Part shown: in pieces, positions 27,917 to 34,301 of the stretch
Numbering within the stretch: the stretch's first letter is position 1
Layout of the letters: every line of letters begins with the position of its first letter
From: Granulicella sp. S190
Lineage (GTDB): Bacteria > Acidobacteriota > Terriglobia > Terriglobales > Acidobacteriaceae
Assembly: GCF_009766095.1 (NCBI RefSeq)
Contig: NZ_LMUD01000047.1
Coordinates: forward strand, 191,936 to 255,935
DNA length: 64,000 bases
Direction: 5' to 3'
The notes under the pieces: generated by a model
What the model was told of the DNA's origin: nothing
What the model saw: the letters and a program-made list of their open reading frames with translations, nothing else
Databases searched by the model: none
Program-made: the position numbers and the translations under genes

Positions 27917-27946
27917 AAGGCCTCGGGACAACCCGAGGCCTTTTCA
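27917..27946 (+). terminator. Perfect intrinsic-terminator hairpin without an upstream gene
   Basis: AAGGCCTCGGG and CCCGAGGCCTT are exact reverse complements separated by four bases and followed by TTTTC... on the plus strand. The only gene upstream (27710) points away, so this terminator serves either an unseen small RNA or is bidirectional. Confidence 0.6.
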
Positions 27947-27969
27947 CTAGCGTACAAGTCGTTGAAAAC

Positions 27970-28080
27970 AAATATTTTGTGCGTAACTCATTTGATGCCA
28001 ATATTTTGCAGTCTGGGGGTGCCTGTAGCTTCAACAAAAGAAAAGACATCCTCCCAAAATACCCCAAGGGGGAGGGGGGA
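27970..28080. repeat. Dispersed intergenic repeat, copy A
   Basis: About 110 bases beginning AAATATTTTG, then GCGTAACTCATTTGATG, a second AATATTTTGCAG, a less conserved middle and an end AATACCCCAAGGGGGAGGGG. The same order of blocks is found in the copy split by the insertion element (31439-31480 plus 33943-34016) and, inverted, at 49576-49690. Confidence 0.65.
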
Positions 28081-28140
28081 GGGAAGGGAGACACAAGAAG
28101 AAGGGAAGCATCGACTTCGATCCTTCTGTCAGGGCAAACA

Positions 28141-28169
28141 AAAGAGGGAAGCCAAAGGCTCCCCTCTTT
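28141..28169 (-). terminator. Terminator of the 154-residue secreted-protein gene
   Basis: Arms 28141-28153 and 28157-28169 pair over 13 bases with a single G-U type mismatch, 18 bases past the stop codon at 28188; the minus strand continues into TTTGTTTGCCC. Confidence 0.7.
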
Positions 28170-28187
28170 CTTCTACAGGCGATACCG

Positions 28188-28652
28188 TTACTCCCAGTGA
28201 GCCGTACGCTGCGCATTGTCGACAATCGTATGCGCGTAGTCGATGTGTCCGATCGCACGATCACGAAGCCCATGCGCCTGCGGAACATCCTCTGCATGCT
28301 CCAGATCACGGTGAGCTGCAAACAGAAGTTCATTCGCCTTGCGGAACCGGTCATGTGGGCTCAGCCCTGTATCGATGTGGAACGGGTCATTCAATCCCTT
28401 GCCGTCATCGATGGCCGCATGCTTGATCTCGTCGATCGCAGCATCGATATGGTGAATCGCCTCATTGTCCTCGCGCTTCACCGGTGCCCAGGCCCATCCG
28501 TCGTTCAGGTAGTGCCGTGCCGCGCGCAGATCGCTCAGGGCATGCAGGTAAGCCGGGTGAGGCCCCGGAACCTCCTGTGCCTGTATCGTCATCGGCGCTG
28601 CTGCCGTCACCAGTCCAGCTGTCAAAATCATCAAACGTACCTTGCTGACCAT
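28188..28652 (-). CDS. Small secreted His-rich helical protein
   Basis: A 154-residue protein from ATG 28652, supported by GGAGAAAGAAAG just before it. A signal peptide ([20 protein letters not shown] ... IQAQ) ends near residue 26. The mature part is predicted helical and has many His and Asp: [77 protein letters not shown]. The pattern of paired helices suggests a four-helix bundle, and the family is widespread in Acidobacteria as far as I recall. Function unknown; metal binding is conceivable. Confidence 0.8.
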   Translation of the reverse strand: MVSKVRLMILTAGLVTAAAPMTIQAQEVPGPHPAYLHALSDLRAARHYLNDGWAWAPVKREDNEAIHHIDAAIDEIKHAAIDDGKGLNDPFHIDTGLSPHDRFRKANELLFAAHRDLEHAEDVPQAHGLRDRAIGHIDYAHTIVDNAQRTAHWE

Positions 28653-28842
28653 CTTTCTTTCTCCTTGGGCTGCGTTGTGTCGTGCCCGCAACCTGCAATA
28701 CCCACCTTACTCGGCAAAGTTGTGCACAATCACTCTCCGTCGCCACCAAGTTGTAAACAAAATTGTCCTCCGGACCGTCTATGGCAGCGAATTTATCGCC
28801 GGCATTCCCGGTCGCCCTCAGCATGCGATACTTAGTTCTGAC

Positions 28843-29547
28843 ATGTACAAAAGAGTGCTCCTCAAGATCTCTGGCGAAGCCTTGGCTGCAGGCAAAGGCT
28901 TCGGCATCGACGCCGTCTTCATCCACAAAATTGCCGCCGAGATCGCCGCCGTTCATGCCCTCGGCTGCGAGATAGGCATCGTCGTCGGCGGAGGCAACTT
29001 CTTCCGCGGAGTCGCCCAGCAAGCCATCGACATGGACCGCGTCGCCGCCGACCACATGGGCATGCTCTCCACCGTCATCAACGCCATCGCCCTCCAGGAC
29101 GCCATCGAGAAGCTTGGCCTCTTCTGCCGCGTCATGTCCGCCATCGAGATGCACGAGGTCGCCGAACCTTACATCCGCCGCCGCGCCATGCGCCACCTCG
29201 AGAAGAACCGCATCGTCATCTTCGCCGCCGGCACCGGCAACCCCTTCTTCTCCACCGACACCGCCGCCAGCCTCCGCGCCATGGAGATCAAGGCAGACAT
29301 CCTACTCAAGGCCACCTCGGTCGACGGCATCTACACCGCCGACCCCAAAAAAGACGACACTGCCACCAAGTTCGACGAGATCACCTATAGCGAGATGCTT
29401 CGCCTCAACCTCCGCGTCATGGACACCACCGCCGTCTCCCTCTGCCGCGACAACAACATGCCCATGATGGTCTTCAGCATGCGGGAGTCCGGCAACATCG
29501 TCCGCGTCGTAAGCGGCGAAAAGATAGGCTCCCTGGTCACAGCGTAA
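28843..29547 (+). CDS. pyrH: UMP kinase
   Basis: A 234-residue cytoplasmic enzyme that phosphorylates UMP to UDP. Motifs: [20 protein letters not shown] at the N-terminus, [55 protein letters not shown] and the [14 protein letters not shown] segment of amino-acid kinases. The ATG at 28843 matches the family start; the open frame upstream is not coding. pyrH usually follows tsf directly; here 2.2 kb with two reversed genes lies between, and frr does not follow. Confidence 0.97.
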   Translation: MYKRVLLKISGEALAAGKGFGIDAVFIHKIAAEIAAVHALGCEIGIVVGGGNFFRGVAQQAIDMDRVAADHMGMLSTVINAIALQDAIEKLGLFCRVMSAIEMHEVAEPYIRRRAMRHLEKNRIVIFAAGTGNPFFSTDTAASLRAMEIKADILLKATSVDGIYTADPKKDDTATKFDEITYSEMLRLNLRVMDTTAVSLCRDNNMPMMVFSMRESGNIVRVVSGEKIGSLVTA

Positions 29548-29576
29548 CCGCCGTAATCGGTTGTCGTTGCCTGTTC

Positions 29577-29623
29577 TTTTGTTGTCATCCCGTAGGGATC
29601 TGCTGTTGTCCTTGTCGTTTTTG
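29577..29623. repeat. Dispersed GTTGTCATCCCG repeat, copy 1
   Basis: The sequence TTTTGTTGTCATCCCGTAGG followed by GATCTGCTGTTGTC and TTGTTTTTGAC-like bases recurs, slightly diverged, at 31170-31212, with a weaker copy at 31129-31170. The copies flank the acyltransferase gene at 29791. Confidence 0.6.
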
Positions 29624-29790
29624 ACCGTCTTCTCCCATAAAGAGGAGATATCCACAATCCCCAACCCACGCCCAAAACTCAATACCTGCGAATTATGTCG
29701 TCTTCCCACTCCGCATCCGCGTCAAAACCTAAGAAACAGCGTTAGATCAAGTTAAGATCCACAGCATCCCATACAAGCAGGACGAATCGT

Positions 29791-30975
29791 GTGAATCCGA
29801 GCCTTCTGGAACTAGAGACCGAGCAGCCGCGAAGCCCTGCCCCGTCACCCGCGGCCCACACCACCCGCAAGCCGCCTCTGCCGGCCCTCACCGGCATCCG
29901 CACCCTTCTCGCCATCTTCATCATCCTCTTCCACTTCACCCCTCCGCATCTGGGACTTCTCTATCCCATCATCGACAACGGCTATGTCTTCGTAGGCGTG
30001 TTCTTCCTCATCTCCGGCTACGTCCTTACCTATAACTACGCCGACCGTGCTCAGACCTTGGTCAAGCGCGAGTTCTGGCTCGCCCGCTTCTCCCGCCTCT
30101 ACCCCGTCTACCTGCTCGTCCTCCTCCTCTCCTTCCGTATGGTTCAGGATGAGTGGCACGCCCGCTCCCACTTCGATTTCTGGCAGGGAATGATTCTCAC
30201 CCCCCTCGTCCTTCAGGGCTGGAGCCCCTCCGTCGCCACCTTCTGGAACACCGTCGCCTGGACCCTTTCGAGCGAAGTAGTTCTCTACGCAGCCTTCCCG
30301 TGGTTGATCCGTCTCCCATGGCCGAGGAGGCCGATCCACCTCATCCTTCTCCTCCTCGCGCTATGGATCATCGGTCTCGCGCCCCACTCCCTCTACCTCC
30401 TGCTAAACCCAGACCACATCATCGGCCCGGTAGACCGTTACAGCTCCACCCAACTCATCCGCTTCCTCAAGTACACCCCACTCCCCTACGCCTGCACCTT
30501 CCTCATCGGCGTCACCCTGGGCAAGCTGCAGCACACCCTCACCATCCCCCCCCGCCACCGTCTGCTTCTCTCCGCCGTAAGCCTGACCCTCATTGGATTT
30601 TTCTTCTACACGGTCGTTCTTCACACACCGTACCTTCTAATGCACGGGGGCCTAATGACCCCTGTCTTCGCAGCTCTTGTCCTCGGCCTTAGCGGCCCTC
30701 ATCCAATCTCGGCGTTCTTTTCATGGCGTCCTCTTTTGCTGGTTGGTGAGAGCAGCTACTGTCTCTATCTTCTCCACTTCAACGTATTCCAACTCCTCCA
30801 CACCTACCACGTACCCGAGCATCTACATATGGTCGCCTTCGACCCCTGGCTCTCCTACGCAATCCTCATCCTTCTAGCACTGGCCACCTTCCACTTTGTA
30901 GAAGCGCCCGCCCGTAAAGCCATCCTTGGCCGTTTCTCCCGCAAAACTCGTCCGCTCTCCCCAGTCGCGTCCTAG
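29791..30975 (+). CDS. Membrane acyltransferase, acyltransferase-3 / OafA family
   Basis: A 394-residue polytopic protein, starting at GTG 29791. Residues 28-45 read KPPLPALTGIRTLLAIFI with the family's catalytic-type region HFTPPHLG following; then DNGYVFVGVFFLISGYVLTY, ARFSRLYPVYLLVLLL and WNTVAWTLSSEVVLYAAFPW. It ends with HFVEAPARKAILGRF. Fourth acyltransferase of this type in the window, separated from the other three by the ribosomal-protein genes. No partner gene is adjacent; dispersed repeats lie on both sides. Confidence 0.9.
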   Translation: MNPSLLELETEQPRSPAPSPAAHTTRKPPLPALTGIRTLLAIFIILFHFTPPHLGLLYPIIDNGYVFVGVFFLISGYVLTYNYADRAQTLVKREFWLARFSRLYPVYLLVLLLSFRMVQDEWHARSHFDFWQGMILTPLVLQGWSPSVATFWNTVAWTLSSEVVLYAAFPWLIRLPWPRRPIHLILLLLALWIIGLAPHSLYLLLNPDHIIGPVDRYSSTQLIRFLKYTPLPYACTFLIGVTLGKLQHTLTIPPRHRLLLSAVSLTLIGFFFYTVVLHTPYLLMHGGLMTPVFAALVLGLSGPHPISAFFSWRPLLLVGESSYCLYLLHFNVFQLLHTYHVPEHLHMVAFDPWLSYAILILLALATFHFVEAPARKAILGRFSRKTRPLSPVAS

Positions 30976-31128
30976 CAGGATCGACAGAGGCCACGACCAA
31001 AATCTGTCATTAGATCTGTCATTTCGACTGAAGCGGACAGCTTTGTCCTGCGCAGTGGAGAAACCTGCTTTGCCGCTACCGGTTCAAACTAGGCGGGTGA
31101 CGAATACGGATGTTTTGGCCTTGCCTAT

Positions 31129-31212
31129 CCTTTTTGTTATCTCCCAGGGATCTACTGTTGTTGTCTGTATTTTGTTGTCATCCCGCAGTGATCTGCTGCT
31201 GTCGTTGTTGAC
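31129..31212. repeat. Dispersed GTTGTCATCCCG repeat, copies 2 and 3
   Basis: A near-tandem pair: TTTTTGTTATCTCCCAGGGA then ATTTTGTTGTCATCCCGCAG, each followed by GATCT(A/G)CTG(T/C)TGT. The second is closest to the copy at 29577. Confidence 0.55.
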
Positions 31213-31438
31213 TCACAGTTGCAACCAACCGTCGCCAGCCATCGATCCCCGAGAATTCCTGTCAAGCCCCCAAGAAGCAAATCACTGCTTCAGGCAACGA
31301 CAAATGCGTGGCGTATTAGTTTCTCTGCCTTCGCTATACTTGAAACAGAGTTCAAACAGATACCCTCGGACATTAATCCGAGGGTATCTTTGTTTGTACA
31401 GGCAGCTGGAACGTGTCACCCGTAACGCATTTGTTTGG

Positions 31439-31480
31439 AATATTTTAGGCGTAACCCTTTTTGAATGAATATTTTGCAGA
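31439..31480. repeat. Dispersed intergenic repeat, copy B, left part
   Basis: AATATTTTAGGCGTAACCC followed by AATATTTTGCAGA matches the first half of copy A at 27970. The repeat stops at the edge of the insertion element and resumes on its other side at 33943. Confidence 0.65.
31473..31480 (+). repeat. Left target-site duplication of the IS1595-type element
   Basis: TTTGCAGA immediately precedes the left inverted repeat; the identical eight bases follow the right end at 33935-33942. Eight-base duplications are typical of the IS1595 family. Confidence 0.93.
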
Positions 31481-31505
31481 GGTAAGTATCCCCACATGTA
31501 AGGTA
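31481..31505 (+). repeat. Left terminal inverted repeat
   Basis: Starts GGTAAGTATCCC and ends GTAAGGTA; pairs with 33910-33934 at 21 of 25 positions. Confidence 0.9.
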
Positions 31506-31592
31506 CACTCAAAATACCGTCACAGGGCAGCTAAGAGATGTCTTGTAGTCATCTCTATTTTGGCGCTTCTTTGTAGGGTTCAAGACGACAGC

Positions 31593-32420
31593 CTATGGCT
31601 TTTTTCCGATGCATATTCTCAGTATTTCCTCCCCGGGGTCGGGGTCGAGCACTCCTTTTGTGACATTATTTTCTTCCGGAGGAGCGATGCTGGAACCGAT
31701 CATTTGGCTCAAAACAATGCCAGCGCGTAACTTCTGCGACAAAGAAGGAAATGGCTTCACTTGGAGTTCTGCGAGCGATTCTTTTTCGGTGACATGTACC
31801 GCTATCCCCGTATCCAAGCAAGATGGAACCATTTCTCCCTTCTCCCCTGCGGCGAAGACTGTCTTCATTGTCGGAATGCCAATATTCATGCCAGCTGGCT
31901 GTACTCGGATCCAACCAGCATCTTTCAATGCTTGGGCGACGATCACTGAAAACCTATTGGATTCATCATCCATGAATGCATTAATGGTGAAGTCCGTTCC
32001 CTTGAACGGTTTGAGCCCAGTGACTAATTCATCTTTGCGAACAAGAGAACGTGGCGTCTTGATAGCACTCAATTTAGCCTCCGCTGTAGCTTCTCGTTGT
32101 GTTGAGTCTGCTAAGCGTTGCTCTGCATCAGCTAGTCGCGATACCGCATCTGCGGCTTGCTTCTTGGCAGATACGATATCTGACTCGAAAGAGTCTGCTT
32201 CTTTTCTTGCACCAGCCGCCAAGATTGTCGCTACCGCTGAAGATTTAACCGCCTCGCCAGATTTGGTTGACGCGTCTTTGGCGGAAGTATCTGCTGCTCC
32301 TGCGGAGGCTTTGGCTTGGAATGCTGACGTGCCAGCATCGCGCAACAAATCAATGTTTATGGATTGGATATTCTCGTCATCCCTGTTCACGTCCCTGTCT
32401 ATCCAAAACTCTCCAGCCAC
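31593..32420 (-). CDS. Passenger gene, downstream frame: membrane-anchored coiled-coil protein
   Basis: The frame gives 275 residues from a GTG at 32420, but it continues upstream with EKKPVAEHGPYWITFIGLIG and a membrane helix (WITFIGLIGWIIVSVGVAG) and has no ATG, GTG or TTG there before a stop. It overlaps the end of the 91-residue frame at 32486. The most likely product is therefore a fusion made by a -1 shift at the A_AAA_AAC heptamer at 32492-32498, giving about 389 residues. After the helix come an Ala-rich coiled coil (AKDASTKSGEAVKSSAVA, ADSFESDIVSAKKQAADAVS) and a C-terminal alpha/beta domain (TPRSLVRKDELVTGLKPFKG, IVAQALKDAGWIRVQPAG). I recall uncharacterised proteins of this design with one continuous frame. 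Function unknown. Confidence 0.75.
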   Translation of the reverse strand: MAGEFWIDRDVNRDDENIQSINIDLLRDAGTSAFQAKASAGAADTSAKDASTKSGEAVKSSAVATILAAGARKEADSFESDIVSAKKQAADAVSRLADAEQRLADSTQREATAEAKLSAIKTPRSLVRKDELVTGLKPFKGTDFTINAFMDDESNRFSVIVAQALKDAGWIRVQPAGMNIGIPTMKTVFAAGEKGEMVPSCLDTGIAVHVTEKESLAELQVKPFPSLSQKLRAGIVLSQMIGSSIAPPEENNVTKGVLDPDPGEEILRICIGKKP

Positions 32421-32485
32421 TCCAACTGAAACGATGATCCAACCGATCAGTCCGATAAACGTAATCCAGTATGGCCCATGTTCAG

Positions 32486-32761
32486 CTACAGGTTTTTTCT
32501 CAAACGCTTAATGGCATTGGAGATTTCATATACCAGTTCGGGGCCCTCTAATATGACTCCAACAGCGACTAGCTGTGTCACGAACAAAAGATGGGAGAAA
32601 TCAACCTTACGTGCGTTGTCCCATACGTTTCTACTGTCCTCCAAAGCTTTTATTGCTTGGGGAGAAAGCCCATCCATGAGTGAAGCTAAAGACATCAACG
32701 AGGACAACGGGCGAATTAGTTCATTTGATAGACACATGATCGTGCTCACCTTAGTGTTCAT
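32486..32761 (-). CDS. Passenger gene, upstream frame: N-terminal part of the membrane/coiled-coil protein
   Basis: A 91-residue frame with one hydrophobic segment (LLFVTQLVAVGVILEGPELV). It stops at TAG 32486-32488, two codons after the slippery heptamer A_AAA_AAC read in phase. A -1 slip there would join it to the next frame just before that protein's membrane helix. Alternatively a one-base change in the six-A run has split a once continuous gene. Starts at ATG 32761. Lies within the insertion element and is transcribed in the same direction as the transposase. Confidence 0.65.
   Translation of the reverse strand: MNTKVSTIMCLSNELIRPLSSLMSLASLMDGLSPQAIKALEDSRNVWDNARKVDFSHLLFVTQLVAVGVILEGPELVYEISNAIKRLRKNL
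32492..32498 (-). other. Candidate programmed -1 frameshift site A_AAA_AAC
   Basis: On the minus strand the heptamer is positioned exactly in the phase required for tandem -1 slippage from the 91-residue frame, and the shifted frame is the long passenger frame. Programmed -1 shifts on this heptamer are well known in bacterial insertion elements, but usually in the transposase genes. Confidence 0.5.
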
Positions 32762-32833
32762 CGTTGTTATTGCATGGAGGGTTAGGGCCGAATGGCACTA
32801 GGCTATGTGCCATAATCCTAGCTAGGGAATTAT

Positions 32834-33013
32834 ATGAGTCCTTCACCAAAGCTGACCAAAGAAGAGAAGCAGAACGGGAAACGCAAGTTTCTCACCCCTC
32901 TCCCGCAAACGTTGGAGGAGTCGGAGATGCACCCTATCACCGTGGAAATGTTCACACGACTTGTAAAGAAAGCTATTCCGCCTTCGCCACAACCTGATCC
33001 AGCAAAGACTTAA
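32834..33013 (+). CDS. Small passenger gene (59 residues)
   Basis: An ATG at 32834 with AGGGA about five bases upstream opens a 59-codon frame ending TAA 33011-33013. The product begins MSPSPKLTKEEKQNGKRKFL and continues TPLPQTLEESEMHPITVEMF, ending with a Pro-rich tail. It is basic at the start, and the TLEE...MHP.TVE.F pattern looks like a small conserved protein rather than noise. Its last 41 bases overlap, on the opposite strand, the 3' end of the transposase. Unknown function; possibly a regulator or partner carried by this kind of element. Confidence 0.55.
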   Translation: MSPSPKLTKEEKQNGKRKFLTPLPQTLEESEMHPITVEMFTRLVKKAIPPSPQPDPAKT

Positions 33014-33884
33014 ACATCGGCTGGTTATCCATTCGGCGGTTGTAGCGGAACGAGTATTCATCGCAGTAAGACTGCAAATACTTGGTGCTTACCGAGTGGT
33101 ATACGCCTTCGATCCCACGCTTCAATAGGCTCCAGAAGCCTTCAATCGTCTGGGTGTGAATGTGCCCCATCACATAAATGCCAGCCGTATGGTTGATGCG
33201 CTCATGCTTGTAGTTATTGCCCATCCATCGCACGTTATCGTATGAGGAATAGGAGTCCGTGTAGACGGTGCTCTTGGGCAGCACACGCTCTGCGACTATG
33301 GGCATGAGGGTCTTCTCTTTCACATCCGCGACCACGCGAGTGATGACGCGCCCCTTGCGCTCGACAATCCCAAAGATGGGCTGCTTGTCCTTGTACTTGC
33401 CTTCGGTACGCTTGTTGGCGTGCTGGTTCTTTTTCGGTGCGCCGTGAAATGTTTCATCCATCTCAACCGGGCCGGACAGCACGAGGTCTTCCGACATCAG
33501 AGTACGAATCTGTTTGAACATGCGCCATGCCGTCTTGTAGGTGACGCCGCACTCGCGCTGTATCTGCTTTGCGCTGATCCCGCAGCGCGTAGCCGACATG
33601 AGGTACATTGCATAGAACCAGAGCCGCAGGGACGTGCTGGACTTCTCGAATATTGTTCCAGCCATCGGCGAGATGTAGGTTCCACAGTAGTCGCAGGCAT
33701 ACGCCTTTTTGGTGGCGATCCGGTGGTGCTTGCGCTCCACTTTGCAGTAAGAGCAAATAGCAAGTGATCCGGGATAGCGTTGCTCCATCAGCCAATCTAA
33801 GCAAGCATTGTCATCCACGAATTGTTTGTTGAAGTCGTTGATTGTAAAGCGACGTTCGGCGGGAATGGGCTGAGGAATCTTCAT
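32973..33884 (-). CDS. IS1595 family transposase (ISXO2-like)
   Basis: A 303-residue DDE transposase from ATG 33884. An N-terminal zinc ribbon has C44, C47, C64 and C67 (ICSYCKVE and YACDYCGTY), followed by a helix-turn-helix (SAKQIQRECGVTYKTAWRMF). The ISXO2-like catalytic core has D143 (GPVEMDETFHG), D210 (STVYTDSYSSY) and E248 (HTQTIEGFWSLLKRG). All catalytic residues are present, so it is probably active. A TTG seven codons upstream at 33905 is a possible alternative start. The right inverted repeat begins 25 bases before the ATG. Confidence 0.93.
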   Translation of the reverse strand: MKIPQPIPAERRFTINDFNKQFVDDNACLDWLMEQRYPGSLAICSYCKVERKHHRIATKKAYACDYCGTYISPMAGTIFEKSSTSLRLWFYAMYLMSATRCGISAKQIQRECGVTYKTAWRMFKQIRTLMSEDLVLSGPVEMDETFHGAPKKNQHANKRTEGKYKDKQPIFGIVERKGRVITRVVADVKEKTLMPIVAERVLPKSTVYTDSYSSYDNVRWMGNNYKHERINHTAGIYVMGHIHTQTIEGFWSLLKRGIEGVYHSVSTKYLQSYCDEYSFRYNRRMDNQPMFKSLLDQVVAKAE

Positions 33885-33909
33885 GGCAAGACTAGTGTCC
33901 CACAAATAT

Positions 33910-33934
33910 TACCTTACGTCAAGGGATACTTACC
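33910..33934 (-). repeat. Right terminal inverted repeat
   Basis: Read on the minus strand it starts GGTAAGTATCCC and ends GTAAGGTA, matching the left end at 21 of 25 positions. Confidence 0.9.
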
Positions 33935-33942
33935 TTTGCAGA
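33935..33942 (+). repeat. Right target-site duplication
   Basis: TTTGCAGA, identical to 31473-31480. Confidence 0.93.
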
Positions 33943-34016
33943 CAGTGGTGTCGCATAAATCGATGATAATAATAGGCTTCCGCGCAAGATACCCCCCAAG
34001 GGGGGAGGGGGGTACC
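33943..34016. repeat. Dispersed intergenic repeat, copy B, right part
   Basis: Continues the repeat broken at 31480: after a weakly conserved middle it ends in AGATACCCCCCAAGGGGGGA and GGGGGGTACCCC, matching the end of copy A (28055-28080) and copy D. Confidence 0.6.
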
Positions 34017-34252
34017 CCTGTGTAGGGTTGGGATAACGGAAGGCAGAAGAGGTACGGAAGAGTGACGCGAGAGGCCTTCCAATCTGTCTTGTTTAGGGCA
34101 CGGCTTCAGCTATGACGCAAGAGCTTTGGTTGAATTGCGGCTTTATCGGCTGAGGTCCGCTTTTCGCTTTCGGGGTATCTTTTCGTCACCCTTGATGTCC
34201 CACAAGGGACATCAAGGCAAACCGGAAGAGTGCCATCGGCCCCATTGGGAAC

Positions 34253-34284
34253 GCAAAAAGCCCCGCAGCTGCGGGGCTTTTTGC
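34253..34284 (-). terminator. Bidirectional terminator after the beta-propeller gene
   Basis: GCAAAAAGCCCCGCAG and CTGCGGGGCTTTTTGC are exact reverse complements placed back to back, with T5 runs in both directions. It is 17 bases beyond the stop codon at 34302. Confidence 0.85.
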
Positions 34285-34301
34285 TAGGACATAGCAGCCT
34301 A

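Larger units (their letters stand above)
27711..28187. other. Intergenic region with repeat and hairpin
   Basis: No gene is seen in this 477-base stretch. It contains a perfect 11-bp hairpin (arms 27917-27927 and 27932-27942) followed by TTTTC on the plus strand, a copy of the AATATTTTG/CCCC-GGGG dispersed repeat (27970-28080), and a terminator for the next minus-strand gene. The hairpin with its T-run could end a small unannotated plus-strand RNA beginning near 27840. Confidence 0.5.
30976..31480. other. Repeat-rich intergenic region
   Basis: No credible gene in these 505 bases. They contain a stretch resembling dispersed 'TCATTTCGACTGAAGC...CAGTGGAGAAACCTGC' sequence (31020-31075), two GTTGTCATCCCG repeat copies (31129-31212), and the left part of the dispersed repeat interrupted by the insertion element. 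Confidence 0.55.
31481..33934. mobile_element. IS1595-type insertion element with passenger genes (2454 bp)
   Basis: The ends are 25-base imperfect inverted repeats, both beginning GGTAAGTATCCC and ending GTAAGGTA (21 of 25 match), at 31481-31505 and 33910-33934. They are flanked by the perfect 8-bp direct repeat TTTGCAGA. Inside are an ISXO2-like transposase on the minus strand next to the right end, a small plus-strand gene overlapping its tail, and a two-part minus-strand passenger gene. IS1595 members are known to carry passengers; a simple IS of this family is nearer 1.1 kb. The element interrupts an intergenic repeat and breaks no gene. Intact ends and duplication indicate a recent insertion. 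Confidence 0.93.
33943..34301. other. Intergenic region right of the insertion element
   Basis: About 360 bases without a gene. It holds the right part of the dispersed repeat and a strong palindromic terminator at 34253-34284. Nothing else was recognised. Confidence 0.5.
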
